From NORP294 sp047627915 (GTDB taxonomy: Bacteria; Bacteroidota; Bacteroidia; Flavobacteriales_E; Vicingaceae): DNA of 6,204 nucleotides. Under the pieces are notes generated by a model, which was not told where the DNA came from, ran no database searches, and saw only the letters and a program-made list of their open reading frames with translations. How positions within the stretch are numbered: the stretch's first letter is position 1; every line of letters begins with the position of its first letter. This document shows positions 1-5,386 of the stretch, piece after piece. The position numbers were made by a program, and so were the translations under genes. The DNA is taken from the NCBI GenBank assembly GCA_047627915.1, contig JBLHTZ010000090.1, positions 1 to 6,204 on the forward strand, written 5' to 3'.

Positions 1-17
1 CTAAGAAAAAATAATTA

Positions 18-25
18 TAAGTTTT
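18..25 (+). promoter_or_regulatory. Possible -7 promoter element for the outer-membrane protein gene
   Basis: The octamer TAAGTTTT matches seven of eight positions of the Bacteroidota -7 consensus TAnnTTTG and ends 15 bases before the ATG at 41. The matching -33 TTTG would fall at or beyond the left window edge, so it cannot be checked. In DNA this AT-rich a seven-of-eight match is weak evidence. Confidence 0.25.
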
Positions 26-40
26 AGTTAATACAATACT

Positions 41-1150
41 ATGATACGTCAAAAAGTCGGATTACTGTTTATGGTGTCTTTTGGTTTTTGCCAATTGTTA
101 ACTGCGCAAACAGACACAACCAGCACTCAAGCTGAGGAAGAAGAAGATTACAGCATGTACGATAATCTCGACTTTGTGGATGAAGGTGTAAAACGTTACG
201 CTCCGGCAAAGATTAAGGGAATTAGCCCTGCCAAGTTAATTACGATCGGCTATGACTTTCAAGGGAAGTACGACATGACTGCAGCTGAATTTACGACGAA
301 TGCGGGCACCTATGCTGAACAAACTGCCACGGTAAACTCTACTCAAGGATTGAGGTTGGAAGCAAACATTCCAGTAATTTCTAATAACAGCTTAATTGTT
401 CAAGTAGGAGCAAGGTTGTGGGACATTAATTATGATTTTGAAGACTACAAAAGTTTGACCAACCCGCTGTTGACCAACCTTCAAAATAATAATTTGACTT
501 CTGTTGGTTTGAATTCAACAATTTACAAACCGTTGAACGAGAAAAGTTTCTTGTTGTTCCAACTCGCGGCTGATGTAAATGGCGATTATGATTTCAATGA
601 ATTTCAGAACATGCGATATACCAAGTATTCTGTTGCAGCCATTTGGGGTAAAAGACCGTCGGACAACAAGCAGTGGGGTATTGGTCTTTCTAGAACGTAT
701 CGAGCAGGTGAGATGAACTACATTCCTGTAGTGCTGTACAATTGGACATCAACGAGTAATACTTGGGGAACAGAAATCTTATTTCCTGCAAGAGCACATA
801 TGCGTTATACCGTAAATACTAGAAGCATGTTCTTTTTAGGATATGAATTGGAAGGGAATAGCTACAGAATTGGAAATCAAGGTCAATCCTTAGCAGACCA
901 AGATTTTGACGAGTTGGAAATTCGACGAAGTGAGTTGCGTTTTAGATTGATGTATGAGCGCCAAATTAAAGGGTTTATTTGGATGTCTGCACAAGCTGGT
1001 TACCGATACAACTATTCGTACAACGTAGATCAGTTAAACGACGGAGATGAGTTTTTCAGAGGTTTCTTTGGCGATCAAGAATTTGTGCAGGAAAATGATT
1101 TAACCAATCCACTATATGTTAGTTTCAGCATCAACTTGGTTAGTCCTTAA
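41..1150 (+). CDS. Secreted outer-membrane beta-barrel protein of unknown function (DUF6268-like)
   Basis: The 369-residue product starts with a typical signal peptide: basic residues at 3 and 5, a hydrophobic core at about 7-20, and a probable cleavage near TAQ at 21-23. A short acidic, Thr-rich linker (24-50, with a run of four Glu) follows. From about residue 66 to the end the sequence alternates polar and hydrophobic residues with many Tyr, Trp and Phe, as in outer-membrane beta strands, and it finishes with a strand-like segment (YVSFSINL). This pattern, and stretches such as ISPAKLITIGYDF and FLGYELEGNSYRI, recall the uncharacterised Bacteroidota barrel family DUF6268; that name is from memory and was not searched. 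No plug or TonB box is visible, so a TonB-dependent receptor is unlikely. The ATG at 41 is chosen because it directly precedes the signal peptide. The substrate or role cannot be read from the sequence. The gene looks single and is followed by a terminator 20 bases after its stop. Confidence 0.8.
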   Translation: MIRQKVGLLFMVSFGFCQLLTAQTDTTSTQAEEEEDYSMYDNLDFVDEGVKRYAPAKIKGISPAKLITIGYDFQGKYDMTAAEFTTNAGTYAEQTATVNSTQGLRLEANIPVISNNSLIVQVGARLWDINYDFEDYKSLTNPLLTNLQNNNLTSVGLNSTIYKPLNEKSFLLFQLAADVNGDYDFNEFQNMRYTKYSVAAIWGKRPSDNKQWGIGLSRTYRAGEMNYIPVVLYNWTSTSNTWGTEILFPARAHMRYTVNTRSMFFLGYELEGNSYRIGNQGQSLADQDFDELEIRRSELRFRLMYERQIKGFIWMSAQAGYRYNYSYNVDQLNDGDEFFRGFFGDQEFVQENDLTNPLYVSFSINLVSP

Positions 1151-1169
1151 AAGAAGGCAAACAAACGAT

Positions 1170-1202
1170 AAAAAAAAGGGTTGCTTTCGCAACCCTTTTT
1201 TT
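1170..1202. terminator. Symmetric rho-independent terminator between convergent genes
   Basis: A perfect 7-bp stem, GGGTTGC (1178-1184) with GCAACCC (1189-1195), has a TTTC loop. It is flanked by eight A on the left (1170-1177) and seven T on the right (1196-1202), so it can end transcription in both directions. It lies 20 bases after the outer-membrane protein gene and 124 bases past the stop of the minus-strand gene. No other hairpin is visible in 1203-1325, so both convergent genes probably share it. Confidence 0.9.
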
Positions 1203-1325
1203 GCGTGGCGAGTTAACTAAACTGTTTCTTTAGTATTTTTTATGCGATTGTTAAATGTAAAGTTCTTTTATATGAGCTAGGTAACATTTTAAATAAGTGG
1301 GAAGGTAAGTGGGTTTGGATACTAA

Positions 1326-1829
1326 TTATTCAACTCCTGTAAAGAATTGCACTGCAAAGCCACAGAACTCTTTAATAACATCTTTATTTAATTCAAATTC
1401 CTGTCGTTTGTACAAGTAATTTCTTGAAGTTGCCGTTATGGTTTGCCCTTTTTTTAACTCTTCAAAAGTCAAACATTTAATTTGACGACGAGAAACGATA
1501 ACGAAAAATGCATTTTCATAAGGATAATCTCCCTTAATATCTTCAAAAGAGAATTTACCATTTGCCCTGTATTTAACTTCTACCAAGCTTACATCTCCAG
1601 TTGCTGCATGTTGCATAACAAAGTCAGGCATCGTTCTTATTTGTTTCGCTACGTTGGTGTTTACACCCTGCAGCAACTCAATTATTCCAGGTATAGTTTT
1701 TTCCATTCCATAATGAAAAACTTTATAGCCTAATTTACTAAAAAGCTGCTCAATTAAGGTTTCCGCTACTCGGCCTTTTATTGCTCGTTGGCTCCATGAT
1801 TGTGTGGTGTTATTTGTCTTTTTATTCAT
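1326..1829 (-). CDS. Small stand-alone protein with PD-(D/E)XK nuclease signature
   Basis: The product is 167 residues from the ATG at 1829. A GTG two codons upstream (1835) keeps the same frame but is a less likely start. The layout matches the PD-(D/E)XK nuclease fold. An N-terminal helix (GRVAETLIEQLF, 19-30) carries the conserved Glu at 23. MPDFV has the metal-binding Asp at 69, followed by a short turn and a hydrophobic strand ending in LVEVKYR, which supplies Glu 84 and Lys 86. A segment YPYENAFFVIVS (102-113) forms a likely core strand. The full set of catalytic residues is present, so it may cleave nucleic acid, but the fold also occurs in non-cutting proteins and no substrate can be named. 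No DNA-binding domain, methyltransferase or helicase lies nearby, so a restriction system is not supported. I recall similar short proteins with the YGMEKTIPGI block in other bacteria, annotated as hypothetical. No clear promoter was found upstream on the minus strand. Confidence 0.75.
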   Translation of the reverse strand: MNKKTNNTTQSWSQRAIKGRVAETLIEQLFSKLGYKVFHYGMEKTIPGIIELLQGVNTNVAKQIRTMPDFVMQHAATGDVSLVEVKYRANGKFSFEDIKGDYPYENAFFVIVSRRQIKCLTFEELKKGQTITATSRNYLYKRQEFELNKDVIKEFCGFAVQFFTGVE

Positions 1830-1863
1830 ACTCACAACTTCAACAATTCTTCTCGAAATGGAG

Positions 1864-1879
1864 CAGGTAGTTTTACCTG
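1864..1879. repeat. Small perfect hairpin followed by T-rich tract
   Basis: CAGGTA and TACCTG form a perfect 6-bp inverted repeat around GTTT, followed on the plus strand by TTTTATTTT (1880-1888). This has the shape of a weak plus-strand terminator, yet no plus-strand gene precedes it. On the minus strand it lies about 35-50 bases upstream of the nuclease-like start codon, where it could instead be an operator or leader hairpin. Chance is also possible. Confidence 0.35.
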
Positions 1880-1911
1880 TTTTATTTTAATCGTACATGG
1901 TTTAAGAATAT

Positions 1912-1996
1912 GTCATTGCGAACGTAATAAAATGGAGTGTGGCAATCTGTTTAATAGAATTCCTTTTTAACAGATTGCTTCGTTCCTCGCAAAGAC
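1912..1996. repeat. Imperfect palindromic dispersed repeat (MITE/REP-like)
   Basis: The outer arms GTCATTGCGA (1912-1921) and TCGCAAAGAC (1987-1996) pair at nine of ten positions. The inner arms GCAATCTGTT (1942-1951) and AACAGATTGC (1969-1978) pair perfectly around a 17-base loop. Between outer and inner arms the left side is about 12 bases longer than the right, giving a bulged hairpin. The words GTCATTGCGA and GCAATCTGTT are familiar to me from intergenic repeats scattered through many Bacteroidota and other genomes. It is probably a non-autonomous repeat. Only one copy is in this window, so its dispersed nature is from memory. A folded transcript could also act as a processing site or a barrier between the divergent genes. 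Confidence 0.7.
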
Positions 1997-2075
1997 TAAA
2001 ATAGAGGATGCTTATTTGTGAATCAATAAGGAGTGATTTTTTGGCGGTACATGACAAATGTTATGTTAAAAATCG

Positions 2076-2107
2076 TTTGGCAGCTGATTAAAGTCATTTT
2101 AGTTTTG
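2076..2107 (+). promoter_or_regulatory. Bacteroidota-type promoter for the sigma-like gene
   Basis: A -33 TTTG at 2076-2079 and a perfect -7 TAGTTTTG (TAnnTTTG) at 2100-2107 are 20 bases apart, which fits the spacing known for the primary sigma factor of Bacteroidota. Transcription should begin at about 2112-2116, leaving a leader of about 40 bases before the ATG at 2153. This placement makes upstream start codons at 2033, 2051 and 2063 unlikely. Confidence 0.65.
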
Positions 2108-2152
2108 GAATCAAGGGACCACCTTTACCAAGAATTATTAAACACCAGATCC

Positions 2153-2923
2153 ATGCAAAGCAATGCCTCCCTATCTCAGAATAAAAAGGAGTTTCGACTA
2201 TTCGTTACTACATCATTTTCCAATTTAGTACAGTTTAAAGAAGAAGGTGATAAAACCTCTTTTAACAAGTTAGTGCTAGAAATAATACCAGAACTAAGAA
2301 GGTACGTAAATGGAAGGTTAAGCACTGCATTGCAAAAAGGTCATTTTCCGAAAGGGAAGTACAAAGCTGATGATTTCATCGATCAATTGTTTATCGAAAT
2401 CTATGATCATATTGAAGCGGTAGAAAATCAAGAATACTTTTATCTATGGTTGTATAAAAAGGTGAATCAATTGTTAGATGACAGCATTGTGGAAGAAGAG
2501 TTTGATGATGTTTTCTTTCAAAATATTGATGATTATTCAAAACCTGAATGGGATGAAATGGAGGAAAAGTTTAGTACTGATGGCGGCGGAGACCTGTTGT
2601 TAATTGAGGAGTTAGACGACCTGTCTTACAATCATAATGATTACGAGCTGAACCACGTATTTGTTGAAGACAAGGAGAAGGAATTAATTGAAAAACTAGA
2701 CAAAGAGTTAAGTGCTGAGAAGGTTCAGCGCCATATTGCAATGGTGTTGTATAATTTACCTTCGAAAATGCGCAGTGTTTTTGAATTAACAACCCTACAG
2801 CACATGGGGATGGAGGAAGTTGCCGAACTACAAAATAGCACCCTAGAAGCAGTCAAAGAACTTTACCATGGTGCTCAAAAAGCACTGCGATTGAGTTTTT
2901 TAAATAGATATGCTGCAGAATAG
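2153..2923 (+). CDS. Sigma-70-like protein with long acidic linker
   Basis: From the ATG at 2153 the product is 256 residues. Residues 37-110 resemble sigma region 2: a helix with FNKLVLEIIPELRRYV, then ADDFIDQLFIEIYDHI, then a YLWLYKKVNQLLDD helix. Residues 189-248 resemble region 4: LPSKMRSVFELTTL, the helix-turn-helix MGMEEVAELQNSTLEAVKEL, and a closing basic helix. The two are joined by about 78 residues (111-188) with 27 Asp or Glu against six Lys and no Arg, far longer and more acidic than the usual linker of an ECF sigma factor. It may be an ECF-like sigma factor or a relative acting as a regulator; promoter recognition cannot be shown. No anti-sigma gene is adjacent. An open frame extends upstream to a GTG at 2033, but those 40 residues overlap the promoter. 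The next gene follows after 49 bases and is probably co-transcribed. Confidence 0.7.
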   Translation: MQSNASLSQNKKEFRLFVTTSFSNLVQFKEEGDKTSFNKLVLEIIPELRRYVNGRLSTALQKGHFPKGKYKADDFIDQLFIEIYDHIEAVENQEYFYLWLYKKVNQLLDDSIVEEEFDDVFFQNIDDYSKPEWDEMEEKFSTDGGGDLLLIEELDDLSYNHNDYELNHVFVEDKEKELIEKLDKELSAEKVQRHIAMVLYNLPSKMRSVFELTTLQHMGMEEVAELQNSTLEAVKELYHGAQKALRLSFLNRYAAE

Positions 2924-2972
2924 AATTCATGTATCTAGAATAGAACACAATAATAAATACCTAACTGAAAAG

Positions 2973-3356
2973 ATGAAAAATAAAGTTTACATGTCAGATC
3001 TTCACTTCGAACATACTGCATGGAATAGTGAATTGTCATTTCAAAAAGATGAACTTAAAATTTTCCAAAATAGATTGGAAGAAGTTGCTTCTCGATGGAC
3101 AACAAAGGAAGTGATGGTTAAAGTTGAGCATTTTCAAAATAATTTTTTACGACAAAATGAGGTTATTGATACGTTAAAACACGATATCAATAATCACGAA
3201 AAGGAGCTGGTGCACTTTGTGGAAGAACATCCTGTTGCTTCAGACCATGTGCATTTTAAAGACCATACTGCATTTCGTGACAAAGTTGAAACTCAACGCA
3301 AACTTTACGCAAAACTAAAAACGGAGTTCTTGAGGTTCTTAACCGAAACGATGTAG
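2973..3356 (+). CDS. Small His-rich helical protein of unknown function
   Basis: I do not recognise a named family, though I recall similar Bacteroidota hypothetical proteins starting near SDLHFEH. From the ATG at 2973 the product is 127 residues with no signal peptide, membrane segment or Cys. Residues 15-85 read as long charged helices with heptad-like hydrophobic spacing. They include the strings DELKIFQNRLEEVASRW and KEVMVKVEHFQNNFLRQ, which suggest a coiled coil or helical bundle. A loop at 86-98 (HPVASDHVHFKDH) clusters four of the ten His, and a final helix (99-127) follows. The His cluster could bind metal, but this is inference. An in-frame ATG at 2910 would overlap the sigma-like gene by 14 bases and add 21 residues (LQNRIHVSRIEHNN...) that look unlike the rest, so 2973 is preferred. 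It is probably in one transcript with the upstream gene and is followed by a terminator. Confidence 0.7.
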   Translation: MKNKVYMSDLHFEHTAWNSELSFQKDELKIFQNRLEEVASRWTTKEVMVKVEHFQNNFLRQNEVIDTLKHDINNHEKELVHFVEEHPVASDHVHFKDHTAFRDKVETQRKLYAKLKTEFLRFLTETM

Positions 3357-3386
3357 GTTGAAGTAGTTATTGTCTACTTTTAATTG

Positions 3387-3436
3387 AAAAAATCCAACTT
3401 GTACTTTTTTAACGAATAGATCAAGTTGGATTTTTT
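3387..3436 (+). terminator. Strong rho-independent terminator after the His-rich gene
   Basis: A perfect inverted repeat pairs six A plus TCCAACTTG (3387-3401) with CAAGTTGGA plus six T (3422-3436), around a 20-base loop. The core stem is 9 bp and the T run doubles as the U tract. It lies about 30 bases after the stop at 3356 and separates the sigma-like unit from the fur unit. The A run on the left means it might also work in reverse, but no convergent gene is present. The 188 bases from 3437 to 3624 hold only the fur promoter signals. Confidence 0.88.
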
Positions 3437-3585
3437 GTCTTTTGGCGCCACTAGTAACTTTAGTTTCTAAACCGTGCTTTTACAATCAAAAAAATAGAAC
3501 TTCTGCCTTTTATCGGCTCTTGTTAGTAACCTTCACACAATCGTTAAAAACTTATTGATACTTACTGTAATCTGGGGGTAGGATT

Positions 3586-3598
3586 TTGATGAAATCAA
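3586..3598. promoter_or_regulatory. Candidate operator palindrome upstream of fur
   Basis: TTGAT and ATCAA form a perfect inverted repeat around GAA and end one base before the -7 element at 3600. An overlapping inverted repeat, GATTT-TGATG-AAATC (3582-3596), shares the site. A repressor bound here would cover the spacer region of the promoter. It does not match the classic 19-bp Fur box by eye, so the binding protein is unknown, and short palindromes in AT-rich DNA can arise by chance. Confidence 0.3.
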
Positions 3599-3599
3599 G

Positions 3600-3607
3600 T
3601 ACTTTTG
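3600..3607 (+). promoter_or_regulatory. -7 promoter element of the fur-purA unit
   Basis: TACTTTTG is a perfect match to TAnnTTTG and ends 17 bases before the fur ATG, predicting a leader of only about 10 bases. No -33 TTTG or TTG is found at the expected 19-21 base spacing; the nearest TTTG (3585-3588) is only 11 bases upstream. The promoter may be weak, activator-dependent or read by another sigma factor. Confidence 0.5.
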
Positions 3608-3624
3608 TTCCTTAATTACCATAC

Positions 3625-4089
3625 ATGTCTTCTAGTCTAGAAACAGTTGAAAAAGTAAACGAGATTTTCTCTACCTATTTAGAGAAAAATGGCCACCGGA
3701 AAACCCCGGAACGCTTTGCCATACTCAACGAAATTTACAGTCAAGAAGGTCATTTCGACATCGAGACGTTGTACGTTTCCATGAAGAATAAAAAGTACCG
3801 GGTAAGCCGCGCTACTTTATACAATACCATTGATTTATTGCAAGCTTGTACGTTGGTTCGAAAGCATCAATTTGGCAACAACATTGCCCAATTTGAACGA
3901 TCGTACGAATACAAGCAGCACGATCATTTAGTATGCACAAAATGCAATAAAGTAATCGAGTTTTGCGACCCAAGAATACAAAATATAAAATCTACCGTAG
4001 GAGAATTATTGGACTTTAGAATAGTTCACCATTCCTTGAACTTATATGGAATATGTAGCTCTTGCGAAAATTTAGAATCAAAAAATTAG
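3625..4089 (+). CDS. fur: Fur-family metal-responsive transcriptional regulator
   Basis: The 154-residue product has the full Fur layout. The N-terminal winged helix includes HRKTPERFAIL (24-34) and the recognition helix SRATLYNTIDLL (61-72). The dimerisation domain has the metal-binding stretch HDHLVC (99-104). Two CxxC pairs, at 104/107 and 144/147, are the expected structural zinc site. By eye, His 43, Glu 91, His 99, His 101 and His 136 match E. coli Fur ligands His 33, Glu 81, His 88, His 90 and His 125, while Glu 108 is Gln 119 here. The family represses genes when loaded with Fe(II), Mn(II) or Zn(II), or reports peroxide in PerR; which metal applies is not certain, and Fur is the default. 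The ATG at 3625 follows a -7 promoter element closely. purA begins 10 bases after the stop, an adjacency I recall in other Bacteroidota. Confidence 0.92.
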   Translation: MSSSLETVEKVNEIFSTYLEKNGHRKTPERFAILNEIYSQEGHFDIETLYVSMKNKKYRVSRATLYNTIDLLQACTLVRKHQFGNNIAQFERSYEYKQHDHLVCTKCNKVIEFCDPRIQNIKSTVGELLDFRIVHHSLNLYGICSSCENLESKN

Positions 4090-4099
4090 AACAAACCAG

Positions 4100-5386
4100 A
4101 TGAAAGTTGATGTTTTATTAGGTCTTCAGTGGGGAGACGAAGGGAAAGGAAAAGTTGTAGATGTGTTAACTCCAAATTACGACGTAATTGCTCGTTTTCA
4201 AGGTGGCCCAAATGCCGGGCACACGTTAGAGTTTGACGGGATTAAACATGTGCTAAATACCATTCCTTCAGGTATTTTTCACGATAAGAAAGTAAACGTT
4301 GTAGGAAATGGCGTGGTAATAGATCCTATTCTTTTTATGAAAGAGGTGAATACCTTGAAAGAAATGAATGTGCCCATTAATGAGCGCATGGTAATTTCTA
4401 GAAAAGCGCACTTGATTTTACCAACACATCGATTATTAGATGCGGCTTCTGAGCAAGCAAAAGGCAAGAAGAAGATTGGCTCAACCTTAAAAGGAATTGG
4501 GCCAACTTACATGGATAAAACGGGTCGTAACGGGTTGAGAGTTGGAGATATTGAATCTCCAAACTTTCAAGAACGCTACACTAACTTAAAAGAAAAGCAC
4601 ATTCAATTGCTCAATCAATTCGATTTTGAATACGACTTGAACGAAATGGAAGCAGAGTGGATGAAGTGCGCCATGGAGTTTAAAAACTTTGTATTGGTAG
4701 ATAGCGAGCATTTAATTAATGCCCAAAAGAAAGCAGGCAAGAGGATTTTAGCCGAAGGTGCTCAAGGAACGTTATTGGATATTGATTTTGGTTCGTATCC
4801 ATTTGTTACTTCATCGAACACCATTACTGCGGGAGCTTGCACAGGATTAGGCGTTGCGCCGAATCAAATAGGAGAGGTATATGGTATTTTCAAAGCGTAT
4901 TGCACAAGAGTAGGTAGCGGTCCTTTTCCAACTGAATTGGAAAATGAAGTAGGAGAGCGCATGCGAAAAACCGGTCATGAATTTGGAGCGACTACTGGTA
5001 GACCAAGAAGATGTGGTTGGATTGATTTACCGGCCTTAAAATATGCTTGCATGATTAATGGTGTAACACAACTAATTATGACAAAAGCAGATGTGTTGAG
5101 CGAATTTGATACAATAAAAGCTTGTACAGGGTATAAGTACAAAGGAGAAGTTATTGACTTTATGCCTTTCGATGTTGTTGGCGAAGAGTTAGTTCCGGTG
5201 TATGAGGAGCTAGAAGGTTGGTCAGAAGATTTAACAGGACTAAGCTCTATTGATGAAATTCCTGCAACGCTTCAAGCGTACATCGATTATTTGGAACGAA
5301 TTTTGGAAACACCAATCACAATAGTTTCTGTTGGACCAGACAGAAGTCAAACGTTGATGAGAAAAAGTACATGGGCAACCGCTTAA
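4100..5386 (+). CDS. purA: Adenylosuccinate synthetase
   Basis: This cytosolic enzyme joins IMP and aspartate using GTP to make adenylosuccinate, the first step from IMP to AMP (EC 6.3.4.4). The 428-residue length is close to the 432 of E. coli. Signature motifs are intact: the GTP-binding loop GDEGKGK (12-18) with catalytic Asp 13; GPNAGHT (36-42) with catalytic His 41; the IMP-loop region GSTLKGIGPTY (127-137); QGTLLDIDFGSYPFVTSSNT (222-241), the family's second hallmark; RVGSGPFPTE (270-279); TTGRPRRCGW (298-307); the guanine-specificity motif TKAD (328-331); and SVGPDR (410-415). Nothing is missing or frameshifted. It follows fur by 10 bases and its last 16 bases overlap the OstA-like gene, so the three are probably co-transcribed. 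No purine riboswitch or PurR-type site was seen before it. Confidence 0.98.
   Translation: MKVDVLLGLQWGDEGKGKVVDVLTPNYDVIARFQGGPNAGHTLEFDGIKHVLNTIPSGIFHDKKVNVVGNGVVIDPILFMKEVNTLKEMNVPINERMVISRKAHLILPTHRLLDAASEQAKGKKKIGSTLKGIGPTYMDKTGRNGLRVGDIESPNFQERYTNLKEKHIQLLNQFDFEYDLNEMEAEWMKCAMEFKNFVLVDSEHLINAQKKAGKRILAEGAQGTLLDIDFGSYPFVTSSNTITAGACTGLGVAPNQIGEVYGIFKAYCTRVGSGPFPTELENEVGERMRKTGHEFGATTGRPRRCGWIDLPALKYACMINGVTQLIMTKADVLSEFDTIKACTGYKYKGEVIDFMPFDVVGEELVPVYEELEGWSEDLTGLSSIDEIPATLQAYIDYLERILETPITIVSVGPDRSQTLMRKSTWATA

Larger units (their letters stand above)
1830..2152. other. 323-base gene-free stretch between divergent genes
   Basis: This stretch separates the minus-strand nuclease-like gene from the sigma-like gene. 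It holds a 6-bp hairpin (1864-1879), the palindromic repeat (1912-1996) and a Bacteroidota-type promoter (2076-2107), listed separately. No convincing small gene, tRNA or other RNA gene was seen. A frame open from a GTG at 2033 into the sigma-like gene crosses the promoter and is considered untranslated. Confidence 0.7.

Noticed and set aside
1482..1733. Plus-strand open frame of 83 codons
   Set aside because: It lies wholly antisense to the nuclease-like gene, whose catalytic motifs are coherent; the plus-strand translation has no recognisable domain.
1830..1835. GTG start at 1835 for the nuclease-like gene
   Set aside because: An in-frame ATG two codons later is the more usual start; the difference is only two residues and cannot be settled by sequence alone.
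2033..2152. N-terminal extension of the sigma-like protein from GTG 2033
   Set aside because: The AAGGAG before it overlaps the GTG itself, so it is badly spaced as a ribosome binding site, and a strong promoter match lies inside the extension.
2571..2792. Minus-strand open frame of 73 codons
   Set aside because: It is antisense to the linker and region 4 of the sigma-like gene and its translation is low in structure and rich in Cys, Pro and Thr without a family pattern.
3443..3450. TGGCGCCA palindrome after the terminator
   Set aside because: It is a short isolated palindrome with no partner site or gene-relevant position, so chance is the simplest reading.
3437..3624. Possible small RNA, tRNA or riboswitch in the gap before fur
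   Set aside because: No cloverleaf, conserved riboswitch core or convincing structured element beyond the short promoter palindromes was seen.
4279..4467. Minus-strand open frame of 62 codons
   Set aside because: It is antisense to purA, a certain gene, and has no independent support.
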